A DNA stretch of 64,000 bases from Segetibacter sp. 3557_3 (GTDB lineage Bacteria; Bacteroidota; Bacteroidia; Chitinophagales; Chitinophagaceae), in the NCBI RefSeq assembly GCF_004354985.1, contig NZ_SMSK01000001.1, positions 558,001 to 622,000 on the forward strand, given 5' to 3'. Made by a program: the position numbers and the translations under genes. Below, one piece after another: positions 1 to 8,756 of the stretch. The number at the start of each line of letters is the position of its first letter. Position 1 is the first letter of the stretch. Under the pieces are notes generated by a model. The model was not told the origin of the DNA and ran no database searches. It saw only the letters and a program-made list of their open reading frames with translations.

Positions 1-104
1 TATTAGGGTTAAGCGTGCTGATCGGTGCAATTGCAAAACGCCTGCTTTCCGGGCCTAAAAGTAAGGCGAATAACATCGCTAACGAACATTTGGATGTACC
101 GTAA
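1..104 (+). CDS. C-terminal fragment of a membrane protein (partial)
   Basis: An open frame enters from the left edge (frame beginning at base 3) and stops at TAA 102-104. The visible 33 residues start with a hydrophobic stretch (LGLSVLIGAIAKRLL), which looks like the end of a transmembrane helix, followed by a polar, basic tail. Too little is present to name a family. It runs in the same direction as mqnA, about 155 bp upstream of it, with no obvious terminator between them. Confidence 0.5.
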   Translation, partial: LGLSVLIGAIAKRLLSGPKSKANNIANEHLDVP

Positions 105-259
105 TGTTACAATTGGTGTACCTCTTACTTAAAAAGGGCGTTGCAACAACAGGCCCTGAGTAGTTTTGCTAAATGTTTCTGAACGACAGCAATGTTTAAC
201 ACCAGGGTTACAACCGGGATGATTAAAAACGATTTTCTTTGCACCCAAATTTAGGAGAA

Positions 260-1039
260 TTGAAGAATAGCATAAGGGTTGGGGCGGTTAGTTACCTGAA
301 CACAAGGCCATTGGTTTATGGGTTTAAGCATGGTTTCTCAATGCCGGATATGCAACTCGTTGAAGATTACCCTGCGAATGTAGCTGCTATGCTGTTGCAC
401 GATAAAATCGATATTGGCCTGGTACCTGTAGCCATTATACCCTTTCTGCCGGAACACTACATTGTTTCTGATTATTGCATTGGGGCAGAAGGACCGGTTG
501 GATCGGTTTGCCTGTTTAGTGATGTGCCGGTTCAACAGGTTAAATCGGTTTTACTCGACTACCAGAGCAGAACCTCGGTAGCGCTGGCAAGAATACTCAT
601 CCGCGAATACTGGAACATCAGCCCCGAACTTATCGATGCCCGTGAAGATTTCAGAACACATATTAAAGGAACAACAGCAGGAGTTGTAATTGGCGACCGG
701 GCATTTGAACAAAGAAAGCAGTCAGGCTTTATTTATGATTTGGCCGAAGCATGGCTCGATCTAACCGGGCAGCCCTTTGTTTTTGCCGCCTGGGTTGCGA
801 ATAAAAAAATTCCGACTGACTTTATCGACAGGTTCAATGCGGCGAATCGTTTCGGGTTGGCAAACATTGACGCTGTAGTGGCGGAAAACCCGTACAATCT
901 TTACGACCTGACAACCTATTTTACCAGGAATATCAGCTACGAACTTACCCCTGCAAAAAGGCTCGGACTTAAACTGTTCCTTGATAAAATTGAAACTATC
1001 AAACCCGTTACACCCCTCGAGTCGGCATCACTTGTTTAA
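260..1039 (+). CDS. mqnA: Chorismate dehydratase MqnA (menaquinone biosynthesis, futalosine pathway)
   Basis: MqnA dehydrates chorismate to 3-enolpyruvylbenzoate, the first committed step of the futalosine route to menaquinone, in the cytoplasm. The N-terminus IRVGAVSYLNTRPLVYGF is the family hallmark, and the rest (LVEDYPANVAAML, DIGLVPVA, a single periplasmic-binding-protein-like fold) fits along its full length. The frame is open from a TTG at 239, but that codon lies inside a TTTCTTTG promoter-like box. The TTG at 260 gives MKNSIRVGAVSYLN, the usual start position, and 259 residues. No other futalosine-pathway gene is in the window. Confidence 0.9.
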   Translation: MKNSIRVGAVSYLNTRPLVYGFKHGFSMPDMQLVEDYPANVAAMLLHDKIDIGLVPVAIIPFLPEHYIVSDYCIGAEGPVGSVCLFSDVPVQQVKSVLLDYQSRTSVALARILIREYWNISPELIDAREDFRTHIKGTTAGVVIGDRAFEQRKQSGFIYDLAEAWLDLTGQPFVFAAWVANKKIPTDFIDRFNAANRFGLANIDAVVAENPYNLYDLTTYFTRNISYELTPAKRLGLKLFLDKIETIKPVTPLESASLV

Positions 1040-1054
1040 GCCGCTTGTTGGATG

Positions 1055-1972
1055 CTAATACCATAATCTTGCACCAACTTCCCGCAGGTATCTTATTGCT
1101 GGCGCCTTCAAAGGTGTTCGCCGTTCTGTTCGCGGCACTTGCAGTACCAACTTCCAGCCTCGTAGCCATCCTGCCGGATCAAGCCCAACCTTGCGTAGGT
1201 ATTCAAAAGACCACATGATCGCAGTAGAGTAGAAGTATCTCTTCGGCAAGTAACGCCAGGCAACTTTTGTCTTATTAACCCACATCATACGCTGCTTATC
1301 CGACTTTGGCTTTCTTCCAAGCGGGCTCTCTTTATGCAGCATTACTATACTGCTGTCATAGCGTATACAATATCCTTTTTCAATAATCCGGTAACTGAGA
1401 TCATACTCTTCCATGCCATAGAAAAACGCTGCAGGCAGATCGCCGACTTCGTTTAGTACGCTTCGTTTAATGGCATGTGCACCTCCCGCAAAATAATAGG
1501 TGAAAAAATCAGGCAGGTCTTTATACCTTTCGAAGTTTTTGTGTGGAAGCGCATTCTTTTGCATTTCAAGGGTGTCGTAATACAACACTTTAAACGAAAC
1601 TATTGCTACAGGCCGGGCCTCAAAACCCTTCTGATCAAATGCAGTAAGTACATTTTCGAGTGCGTCGGCATTTTGCAGCACAGCATCATCATCCAGGAAA
1701 ATCACGATTTCGCCCTGGGCAAACTTCAAAGCATAATTGCGGCCCTTTGTAACACCCAGATTTTCGTTTGCATCGATGAATTTAAACGGTATCCCGGGTG
1801 TCTCGCTGATGTAAGCCTTCACAACACCATAATCGTCTGCCGAAGCATTATTAACAACGATCACGTCCTGCAGCAACTCAGCAGCACGATTTAAGGAACT
1901 TACATTTTTAAGTAACTCGAGTGTATCGTGCACCCTGTTATAAGTGATGATGATGAAGCTTATTGGTTTCAA
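1055..1972 (-). CDS. Family 2 glycosyltransferase (rhamnosyltransferase-like)
   Basis: 305-residue cytoplasmic GT-A glycosyltransferase that probably adds a sugar to a surface polysaccharide or lipid-linked glycan. It has the GT2 nucleotide-binding start (SFIIITYNRV, residues 5-14), the NENLGVTKGRN segment (69-79) and a metal-binding DDD at 94-96 after a beta strand. The acceptor-side motif FFYGMEEYDLSYR resembles the E/DDxD region of rhamnosyl- and galactofuranosyltransferases. Its start overlaps the stop of the next upstream gene by 4 bp (ATGA), so it is the last gene of a coupled three-gene operon. Donor and acceptor are unknown. Confidence 0.88.
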   Translation of the reverse strand: MKPISFIIITYNRVHDTLELLKNVSSLNRAAELLQDVIVVNNASADDYGVVKAYISETPGIPFKFIDANENLGVTKGRNYALKFAQGEIVIFLDDDAVLQNADALENVLTAFDQKGFEARPVAIVSFKVLYYDTLEMQKNALPHKNFERYKDLPDFFTYYFAGGAHAIKRSVLNEVGDLPAAFFYGMEEYDLSYRIIEKGYCIRYDSSIVMLHKESPLGRKPKSDKQRMMWVNKTKVAWRYLPKRYFYSTAIMWSFEYLRKVGLDPAGWLRGWKLVLQVPRTERRTPLKAPAIRYLREVGARLWY

Positions 1973-3174
1973 TCGGAATTTCTTAGTTGTTCAAAGATCA
2001 TCTTGTACGCCTGGTTAAATTTGTCTATACCAAAATTTGCAACGGCATATGCCTCATTTGCTTCACCCATCTGCCGCACCAAAGATCGTTGCTCGCAAAG
2101 TGAAGCAACAAACTCGACCCCTTCGGCTAAAATTCGATCTTCGTCTGCGACGCTGGAAAACAAAAAACCATTTACACCATGTTTAACGTGCACAGGCAAA
2201 TCGCCTACCGGTGTTGCCAATATCACACATGCCCGCGCCATGGCTTCTTCTACCACCATTGGAAAACCTTCTGTATCGGATGTTACAATCAACATATGTG
2301 TCCGCGAATAAACTTGTTCTATCTCGTCCTGGTTCGATTTATGCCCAAGGAAATTACAATAGCTTTTTAAATCATCCGGAATTGCATTTTCAACATCGCC
2401 CATGAACGATATACGTACCTGCCGTTTTTGCAGCAAACAACCTTTTGCAATGGCAGCTACAAGGTGCACCCGCTTTTCGGCTGTACCACGACCAACATAC
2501 AACAGTTCCAACATACCACTGTAATCTTTCGCCACCTTGCCGATTGGCAGAGGCACACCGTTTACAACGTGTTTAATCCGGTTTGCATAGTGCTCCGGAA
2601 CACCAATGGACCGGTACTGTTGCAGGTGGTCCTGCACCCGAACTTTGCTGATCATCACCGTTTGCGCATAAAACGGAATAAATGGTAACCTGATCCAAGA
2701 AAAGGTATTGAAAGAATGGATAAGTTCGACCTGTGGTACGGTGCTATTTACCCATGGTGAAATCTTGTATCCTAAATTACATTGCCCGTTAAAGACAACT
2801 GGCTTTAGTTGTTGCCTGTTGATGTAAGCCGTAATGATCCCGCGGTATATAAGGTTCAGTACATATAAGATTTTGCTATCGGTAAACCGCGATATGTCCC
2901 TCACAACACAACCCGATTGCACAAAGTCGTTGTAAAATGTTTTGTCCTGCGACTTCCGCGTAAAATAAATGAGGCAGTTTTTATTGCCCAGCGCCTGGGT
3001 TACCAGAGCATGCACCTTTTCGGCACCACCGGTATGGTAGAAGGGAAAAAAAAAGAAGGTTTCATAATCCCTACCCAGCGGCTTCAATGTGGCAATCAGT
3101 CGTCCGATCAGGATAAACGGGAATATAAAAACGCCCTCAATACGTCGCTTAACAAGGTATAATGGAAACTTCAC
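1969..3174 (-). CDS. Family 4 (GT-B) glycosyltransferase
   Basis: 401-residue GT-B glycosyltransferase. The N-terminal half has FYHTGGAEKVHALV (residues 46-59), the acceptor-domain glycine loop. The C-terminal half has LLYVGRGTAEKRVHLV (224-239) and an EX7E nucleotide-sugar motif from E302 to E310 in TEGFPMVVEEAMARA, as in GT4 enzymes. Residues 13-30 are hydrophobic and may attach it to the inner membrane. It overlaps the gene before it and the gene after it by 4 bp each, which implies translational coupling. It likely contributes to a cell-surface glycan; the sugar is unknown. Confidence 0.88.
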   Translation of the reverse strand: MKFPLYLVKRRIEGVFIFPFILIGRLIATLKPLGRDYETFFFFPFYHTGGAEKVHALVTQALGNKNCLIYFTRKSQDKTFYNDFVQSGCVVRDISRFTDSKILYVLNLIYRGIITAYINRQQLKPVVFNGQCNLGYKISPWVNSTVPQVELIHSFNTFSWIRLPFIPFYAQTVMISKVRVQDHLQQYRSIGVPEHYANRIKHVVNGVPLPIGKVAKDYSGMLELLYVGRGTAEKRVHLVAAIAKGCLLQKRQVRISFMGDVENAIPDDLKSYCNFLGHKSNQDEIEQVYSRTHMLIVTSDTEGFPMVVEEAMARACVILATPVGDLPVHVKHGVNGFLFSSVADEDRILAEGVEFVASLCEQRSLVRQMGEANEAYAVANFGIDKFNQAYKMIFEQLRNSD

Positions 3175-3989
3175 GATTTCACAGCGTTTTTAAGGTCTTT
3201 GGCCATACCCATTGCACCATCGTATAAGGTTGTTAACAGCACCTTGTTTTCGAAAGCACCCCATTGCTTTAGGCTAAACCGGTGTTTCAAAAAGTTGCGC
3301 TTACACCTGAATTGTTTTATAAACGGGTTGCTTTTGCGAAGTATACTCCCGGTTATCGATGTCTCGTGAACCCTGTATAATAAAAGGGGTTCAGTAATTT
3401 TTTCTATGACAAAGCCATCTGCAAGTAGTCTCAACCACAAGTCATAATCTTCTGCGTGTAACTGCCCGGGGCGGTATCTATACTGCTTTGCCACATTTGA
3501 TCTGATCATCACCGATGGATGTGCGATACAATTTTCCCATGCCATTCCTTGTTTGATCTTCTCCCTTGTAGTGTTGTCACGGTCAGCGTTCCAAATACCC
3601 GCTGGCTTGCCGCTGTCGTTAATAAAATTAACCGTACTTGCTACTACTGCAACCTCGGGCCTGCTTTCAAAATAACGTAACTGCTTTTCTAAACGGGTCG
3701 GCAAACAAATATCATCCGCATCCATCCTGGCAATATACCGGCCATTTGCTTTTGATAAGCCGTAATTAAGCGTATATATCAAGCCACGATTTTTGTCATT
3801 TTCCAGGTATACAATCCTCGGATCCGTGTATGCATTAATCAGTTGTTTCGTATCGTCGGTAGAACCGTCGTTTATAATTATCAATTCGAATCCTGCAAAG
3901 GTTTGTTGCAGTATGCTGTCGATCGCCTCCCGCAGGTATTTTTCCGAATTATAAGCAGGCATGATAATGCTGATGGTCGGCGGGGGCAT
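3171..3989 (-). CDS. Family 2 glycosyltransferase
   Basis: 272-residue GT-A glycosyltransferase and first gene of the three-gene glycosyltransferase operon. It shows SIIMPAYNSEKYL (residues 7-19), INDGSTDDT (39-47) and the DxD metal site in RMDADD (88-93). HAEDYDLWLRL is the typical acceptor/catalytic segment of bacterial GT2 chain-building enzymes. It ends 4 bp inside the next gene. I see no clear promoter directly upstream; the 375 bp gap before the YfhO gene holds a copy of the dispersed repeat. The product of the operon is unknown. Confidence 0.9.
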   Translation of the reverse strand: MPPPTISIIMPAYNSEKYLREAIDSILQQTFAGFELIIINDGSTDDTKQLINAYTDPRIVYLENDKNRGLIYTLNYGLSKANGRYIARMDADDICLPTRLEKQLRYFESRPEVAVVASTVNFINDSGKPAGIWNADRDNTTREKIKQGMAWENCIAHPSVMIRSNVAKQYRYRPGQLHAEDYDLWLRLLADGFVIEKITEPLLLYRVHETSITGSILRKSNPFIKQFRCKRNFLKHRFSLKQWGAFENKVLLTTLYDGAMGMAKDLKNAVKS

Positions 3990-4364
3990 GCTGCAATTTA
4001 ATGGATTTCAACGTTTGTCAAGTCCCCTGCACAGGAACCATCAACGACGATCCGGGATGACAATCAAGTTCTGTAAAGGCATTTTTTGGTGACCATCGGT
4101 ATAGCAGGATGTTACATCGTTGCCACGCTCGCTTGTACTGCAGATTCATTACTCAGCCGGGTTCCCACAAACCATAAAGCAAGCAAGCTGTAAAGGCTGT
4201 AATGATGGAAATGTTAATACGCCGCCTCAGCCAAACAGGGCTTTCCAATGGATAACTTTCCGGTAGCCAACTAACCTATTTTATCAAACTAACCTGGTTT
4301 TGGTGCCTTTACACCGGCTTATGCAAAAATTGCCTATATAAATTTTAAACTCCCGGGCGGAGTT
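3990..4364. other. Intergenic region with one repeat copy
   Basis: No credible reading frame was found here. The stretch holds a copy of the dispersed intergenic repeat (about 4082-4155) and, at its right end, a short hairpin just after the stop of the YfhO gene. The promoter of the glycosyltransferase operon should lie here, but no TAnnTTTG box is evident on the minus strand. Confidence 0.5.
4082..4155 (-). repeat. Dispersed intergenic repeat, copy A
   Basis: The segment runs TTTTTTGGTGACCATC, a spacer, CATCGTTGCCACGCTCG, then a CTG/AG/ATT tail. It aligns over about 70 bases with the copy at 28357-28427, sharing CATCGTTGCCACGCTCG exactly. In reverse complement its core GGCAACGATG and its GTACAAG end match the copies at 8600-8677 and 60411-60461. 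Confidence 0.65.
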
Positions 4365-4365
4365 T
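4347..4365 (-). terminator. Weak hairpin after the YfhO gene
   Basis: AAACTCC and GGAGTTT form a 7-bp stem with a 5-base loop, starting at the last base of the YfhO stop codon. On the minus strand it is followed by only a few T residues, so termination is uncertain. Confidence 0.4.
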
Positions 4366-6860
4366 TATTTTACCTGCACGTCAGCTTTTCTTTGTTTTAC
4401 GTCAAAGTAAATCGCGGCAAGCAATAACAAAAGCATTAAAATAGATGCTATCGTAGTAAGCGTCCATCCAATCGCATGGCTCCGTGGCTCGAACTTAAAT
4501 ACAATGGTATGTTCTCCTGCAGGTACCATCATACCCCTGAGTACATAGTTTACTTTTGCATAGTCCACTTTCTTATCATCTACATAAACGTTCCAGCCTT
4601 TATCGTAATAAATCTCACTAAATACAGCCGGTTGTTCTGTGGCGCTTTTGCTTTTATAAGTTACGATATCATTTTCGTTTTTAACCAACGTAATGGTAGC
4701 TGAAGTATCGGGCGTAAAAACGGTCTTAATCCTGTCGGCAAACGTCTTGTTTATTACTGCCGAGTCACGCGTGTCCAGGTTATCCAAGGCCGAGATTTCC
4801 TCCTGCGGTGTATTTACAACCCGTATACCTTTCACAAACCAGGCAGCACCAAGAGCGCCCGGATTGAGCTGAACTTGCGGACTCTGCCGCTCGCCGTAGA
4901 TGATATACTTTGTGTTCAACATATTGATTACAGGCTGGCAGTTGGGGAACTTGTACAACTGCTTTTCAATAAGGTCCTGGTAGATGCTCAGCTTTGCAGG
5001 GTGGTATCCTCCGATAGATTTATGAAAGTAGGAGGGAAGGGCACCATGATTGAACGCATTGCCGATGTCGCCACCGGCTACATCCAACACCCGGTAATAA
5101 CTTTTATCTTGTAAAATCTGGAGGTCTGCAGGAGAAGGCGTAAAGGTGCCCTCATATTCTTCCCTTTCCTGGTAATTGTCTGCATTCAGGTATTTTACAT
5201 CTATTGCCATAAGGTCAATGAACGACATCAAGCCAATCACCACCAACGCAATGGCGGGCTTAAATACCTTCCGCTGAAAAAGCCACAGCGCTCCCGCCGC
5301 AATGGCGATAAAGAAAAATGAACGCATGATGTCGCCCATGAACAAACCCTGGCGGTCTTCACGCAGGCCATTTACAAACGAACGAACCTGCGGCTCGATG
5401 GCCGCTTTTTGAGCGGGATCAGGAATCTGCGCAATCTGTGCCAGCATATTTTGATCTACCTGTCCGCTATAATCGAGGCTAAAGTAAACGGCTAGCAATA
5501 CAACAAAAACACCGCCGGTTGCAATAAGTCCTTTTTTCAGGTCCTTCAATAATGCGGCGCTATCGGTATAGCCAAACAATAATTTTTGAAGTGTAAGTAT
5601 AGCCATCATACCCAGGAGCAGGGTAGGTACAACGATGATCATACCGGGTGCCCTGAACTTATTGTACATCGGCAGCACCTGGTACAGAAAAGTATTAAAG
5701 CCTTCGAAAAAACTTCCCCAGCTCATCATAATTGTGAGAACAACGGTTGCCAGGATCCACCATTTATACCGGTTGTCGAGAATTACGAAGCCCATGATAG
5801 CAAGAAAACAGATGATTGCTCCTGCATACGGCGGACCTGAGTTATGGGCCTCGCCCCAGTAGAACCTCAATGCCCCCTGGAGATTTTGCGCAAGTTCCTG
5901 CGGCATACTCTGCAGCGCTTCCACAGCCTTACTCTTGTCTTCGGCAACCTCCATGTGGTTACCGCTGCCACCAAAGATTCGCGGGGTCATAAGCGCGAAA
6001 AATTCGGTTTTGTTCATGCTATAACTAAATGCATAGTCTTTACTCAAGCCCTCTTTACCAATGTTACTTTTAGCGTCAGCAAGTTCACTGCCTCCCCGTA
6101 TGGTTTCCTGGGTGTACTCGTAGTTTGGAAAAATTACTACAGCGTTTGACAGGGTTCCAATAAGACCTGCAGCCAATGTAACACCACCCGCAACCACCAG
6201 ATGACGCAGCTGTTTTGTTCGAACACAGTAAACGATAAACCCGATTGTCATCATCACTGCGATGATTAGACCGTAATAAGTTATCTGGTAGTGATTTTGA
6301 CTAATGAGAGCACCCGAGAATAATGCCGTGGCGGCTGCCCCCCACCAGTATCGTTTGTCGTAGATCAGCACAATTGAGGCGATAAAGCCTGGCAGCAGCG
6401 CAATGGACAGCATCTTGGTGTCGTGTCCTTCCGCTACGATAATGGGGTTATATGTTGCATATGCATAGCAGAGCGCACCAATAACACCAACCCAGGTATT
6501 TACCCTGAGCACTTGCGATAAAAAATAAAAGCACACACATGCAAGAAAAAAGAACTGAAAAGGTTTTGGTAAGAACAATGATAGTGCCTGTGCAAAGTAA
6601 TAGGGCAGTTGATTATTCGAACGTGTAGCAATCAGGTATCCGGGCATTCCACTAAACATTCCGTTGGTCCAAAGTGGGCTTTCTCCATGAACTTCTTTAT
6701 AGTTATAAATGTCTTTACTCATTGCTTTCCATTGCGTAATATCGCTCTGTTGCAATACCTTGCCCTGCATAGCCGGTTTACAGTAAACAAGCGCCACCAC
6801 CAGGAAAATACCAATTGCAATTGCATGTGGGACAATCCTTTTCCAGTCGAAATTCTTCAT
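4365..6860 (-). CDS. YfhO-family integral membrane protein
   Basis: 831-residue polytopic membrane protein of the YfhO type, a family related to GT-C glycosyltransferases and linked to lipid-linked sugar transfer. It has an N-terminal helix (about residues 12-30), a GLSKDYAFSYSMNKTEFFALM loop region, many further hydrophobic helices over the first 550 residues, and a long extracytoplasmic C-terminal domain with the family-typical FSEIYYDKGWNVYVDDKK and VPAGEHTIVFKFEP segments. One last helix precedes a basic tail. It lies next to the glycosyltransferase operon and may act in the same glycan pathway. An imperfect -7-like box lies on the minus strand near 6882-6889. Confidence 0.85.
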   Translation of the reverse strand: MKNFDWKRIVPHAIAIGIFLVVALVYCKPAMQGKVLQQSDITQWKAMSKDIYNYKEVHGESPLWTNGMFSGMPGYLIATRSNNQLPYYFAQALSLFLPKPFQFFFLACVCFYFLSQVLRVNTWVGVIGALCYAYATYNPIIVAEGHDTKMLSIALLPGFIASIVLIYDKRYWWGAAATALFSGALISQNHYQITYYGLIIAVMMTIGFIVYCVRTKQLRHLVVAGGVTLAAGLIGTLSNAVVIFPNYEYTQETIRGGSELADAKSNIGKEGLSKDYAFSYSMNKTEFFALMTPRIFGGSGNHMEVAEDKSKAVEALQSMPQELAQNLQGALRFYWGEAHNSGPPYAGAIICFLAIMGFVILDNRYKWWILATVVLTIMMSWGSFFEGFNTFLYQVLPMYNKFRAPGMIIVVPTLLLGMMAILTLQKLLFGYTDSAALLKDLKKGLIATGGVFVVLLAVYFSLDYSGQVDQNMLAQIAQIPDPAQKAAIEPQVRSFVNGLREDRQGLFMGDIMRSFFFIAIAAGALWLFQRKVFKPAIALVVIGLMSFIDLMAIDVKYLNADNYQEREEYEGTFTPSPADLQILQDKSYYRVLDVAGGDIGNAFNHGALPSYFHKSIGGYHPAKLSIYQDLIEKQLYKFPNCQPVINMLNTKYIIYGERQSPQVQLNPGALGAAWFVKGIRVVNTPQEEISALDNLDTRDSAVINKTFADRIKTVFTPDTSATITLVKNENDIVTYKSKSATEQPAVFSEIYYDKGWNVYVDDKKVDYAKVNYVLRGMMVPAGEHTIVFKFEPRSHAIGWTLTTIASILMLLLLLAAIYFDVKQRKADVQVK

Positions 6861-6913
6861 GTTGTTACTTTATGGAGTTGGCAAAATAATGCTATTTTAC
6901 ACGAAATTATTCC

Positions 6914-7195
6914 ATGCGTTGGCTTTTATTTATGGCCCGTGTTGCATTCATCTGCAACATTTTTTTTGTTTTGTGCCTTCTTCTTCGGCACACCGAAATG
7001 CCACTTTCACAAGCCCTCAATGGATTTATAATCATCGTTGGCTGGATCATGTCGGTGATCATAAATATTGTGCTGCACAGCGCCATTTTGTTTTTTAACC
7101 TGCGAAAACAACCAATAGGTTTACCCCAGTGGCTAACTGTTGTAAACGTCTTTTTTCTCTTATTTCAACTAGCTTATTTCATATTTTCTGATTGA
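6914..7195 (+). CDS. Small three-helix membrane protein
   Basis: 93 residues with three evident hydrophobic helices (about residues 4-22, 36-60 and 73-92) and few charged positions. Its TGA overlaps the ATG of the queuosine-precursor transporter gene by 4 bp, so the two are translationally coupled and this is a real gene rather than a chance frame. It may be an accessory subunit or assembly partner of that transporter, but nothing in the sequence shows a specific function. Confidence 0.72.
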   Translation: MRWLLFMARVAFICNIFFVLCLLLRHTEMPLSQALNGFIIIVGWIMSVIINIVLHSAILFFNLRKQPIGLPQWLTVVNVFFLLFQLAYFIFSD

Positions 7196-8004
7196 TGATA
7201 CACAACATTCTTAAAGACAGGCCAACCAAATTGTTTATTGCCATGGCGGCTTTTTTTGTCGCCAATGCACTTATTGCAGAATGTATAGGTGGCAAAATCT
7301 TTTCGCTGGAGAAAGTGTTTGGCGTGCAACCCGCCAACTTCACCATCTTCGGCCAATCCGGATTATCGTTCAATCTCACCTGTGGCGTGCTCTTGTGGCC
7401 CCTTGAGTTCATTATGACCGACATCGTAAATGAATATTATGGTCCCAGGGCTGTAAGGCGTATTTCATATACCGCCGTGATTTTAATCGCTTATGCTTTT
7501 ATCATGTTCTACCTCGCAATCAGCATTCCTCCTGCCGACTTTTGGATCGGAAGTGGCGCTACTGACGGCGTTCCTGATATGCGCAACGCTTTTAACGTTG
7601 TATTTGGCCAGGGCATGTGGATCATATTCGGCAGCCTGGCGGCATTTCTGATCAGCCAGGTTGTTGATGTAACCGTTTTTCATAAAATAAAAAAATACAC
7701 CGGCGAGAAAAAGATATGGCTTCGCGCAACAGGTTCCACGCTCATATCTCAGCTTATCGACAGCTTCATCGTACTCTTTATTGCCTTCAAAATTGGAAAA
7801 GGGTGGAGCTGGCAACTTGTGCTGGCAATCTGCCTCGTAAACTATACGTACAAGTTTGCAATGGCAATCCTGTTAACGCCATTGATCTACCTGGCGCAAA
7901 AACGAATTGAGAAGTATGTTGGAAAAGAAACGGCTATACAAATGAAAAGGGCGGCAATGGCTACTCCTGGCGCGGGAGCCGATAATATTGTTGCAGCAGG
8001 ATAA
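7192..8004 (+). CDS. yhhQ: Queuosine precursor transporter (YhhQ/VUT family)
   Basis: 270-residue inner-membrane protein with about six helices. The family-typical pieces are ALIAECIGGKIFSLEKVFG (residues 26-44) and MTDIVNEYYGPRAVRR (75-90), with FGSLAAFLISQVVDVTVFHK and STLISQLIDSFIVLFIAF further on. YhhQ imports preQ0/preQ1 for queuosine modification of tRNA. Translation is probably coupled to the small membrane protein upstream through the ATGA overlap. The 3' end overlaps the convergent NUDIX gene by 44 bp. Confidence 0.9.
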   Translation: MMIHNILKDRPTKLFIAMAAFFVANALIAECIGGKIFSLEKVFGVQPANFTIFGQSGLSFNLTCGVLLWPLEFIMTDIVNEYYGPRAVRRISYTAVILIAYAFIMFYLAISIPPADFWIGSGATDGVPDMRNAFNVVFGQGMWIIFGSLAAFLISQVVDVTVFHKIKKYTGEKKIWLRATGSTLISQLIDSFIVLFIAFKIGKGWSWQLVLAICLVNYTYKFAMAILLTPLIYLAQKRIEKYVGKETAIQMKRAAMATPGAGADNIVAAG

Positions 8005-8503
8005 CCACGTGTTTGTCGATGGGCAACGATACACATTCAGGCTTTATCTCTGACAGCGGTATCCACCTGAACACTTCGCTTTCGCCTTTTGGATCAGCAA
8101 CCTGGTGGGGCTCGAAATCGAAAACTGCCGTCTTCGTAGCAAGGTTTCCCGCGTTTGGGGCCTCTACAAAGTAGTATATGCTTATAATCTGGTCTTTGTG
8201 GTTAAATGCCGAAATCTGGAAAAAGTCGGTAGTATATAAATGATCCCTTACTACAACCTCGAGACCAGTTTCCTCCATAAACTCACGTCTCAGGCAGTCG
8301 CGCGTTCCTTCTCCAAACTCAAGACCTCCGCCAGGGAACTTGGTGAAGTAGTTACCCCGGATGTATTCATCACTCACCAGTAATTGATCATTCCACACAA
8401 GAAGTCCATACACCCTGATGTTGAAACGCTGAGGGATATCGCTATTGGATATATTTGGTCCTGGTATTCCCGTAAACGCAAGAGTTTGATCATTTTCTTC
8501 CAT
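7961..8503 (-). CDS. NUDIX hydrolase
   Basis: 180-residue hydrolase of nucleoside diphosphates linked to another moiety. A complete Nudix box runs from G59 to L81 (G-x5-E-x7-REFMEETGL), preceded by the FPGGGLEFGEG turn. The roughly 25-residue leader is longer than in the smallest family members. The last 44 bp overlap the convergent transporter gene, an arrangement that could give antisense interference. A near-consensus -7 box (TTATTTTG) lies on the minus strand at 8524-8531. The substrate cannot be told from sequence. Confidence 0.88.
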   Translation of the reverse strand: MEENDQTLAFTGIPGPNISNSDIPQRFNIRVYGLLVWNDQLLVSDEYIRGNYFTKFPGGGLEFGEGTRDCLRREFMEETGLEVVVRDHLYTTDFFQISAFNHKDQIISIYYFVEAPNAGNLATKTAVFDFEPHQVADPKGESEVFRWIPLSEIKPECVSLPIDKHVVILLQQYYRLPRQE

Positions 8504-8599
8504 ATGGTGGAATTCGTGTTAAGCAAAATAATATACCGGTGTTGTTTTGTGATATGAACAGTTCCGGCCGCTGATACCTCTGATCATGGAAGTTATTCA

Positions 8600-8677
8600 G
8601 TACAAGAGTGCGACGCCCCCGTCCGAATGGCTTCAGCCGGGCTGACGTCCGACTGGCGCAGCGGGCGGGCAACGATG
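8600..8677 (+). repeat. Dispersed intergenic repeat, copy B (two inner units)
   Basis: It begins GTACAAGAGTGCGACG and ends GGGCGGGCAACGATG. Between these ends lie two imperfect tandem GC-rich units, CGTCCGAATGGCTTCAGCC and CGTCCGACTGGCGCAGC. The copy at 60411-60461 has the same ends but only one inner unit. Confidence 0.75.
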
Positions 8678-8756
8678 TACTATAGCATTCCTGAAGTTGG
8701 GTTCAAAGAAAGACGTCGGCTAAAACCGCAAAAGCACCATCAAAGATCGTTCTTTG

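Noticed and set aside
239-259. Upstream TTG start for mqnA
   Set aside because: The codon lies inside a promoter-like TTTCTTTG box, and the TTG at 260 gives the family-typical start.
8490-8672. 60-codon minus-strand frame
   Set aside because: It lies mostly within the dispersed repeat, and overlaps the NUDIX start; no family features.
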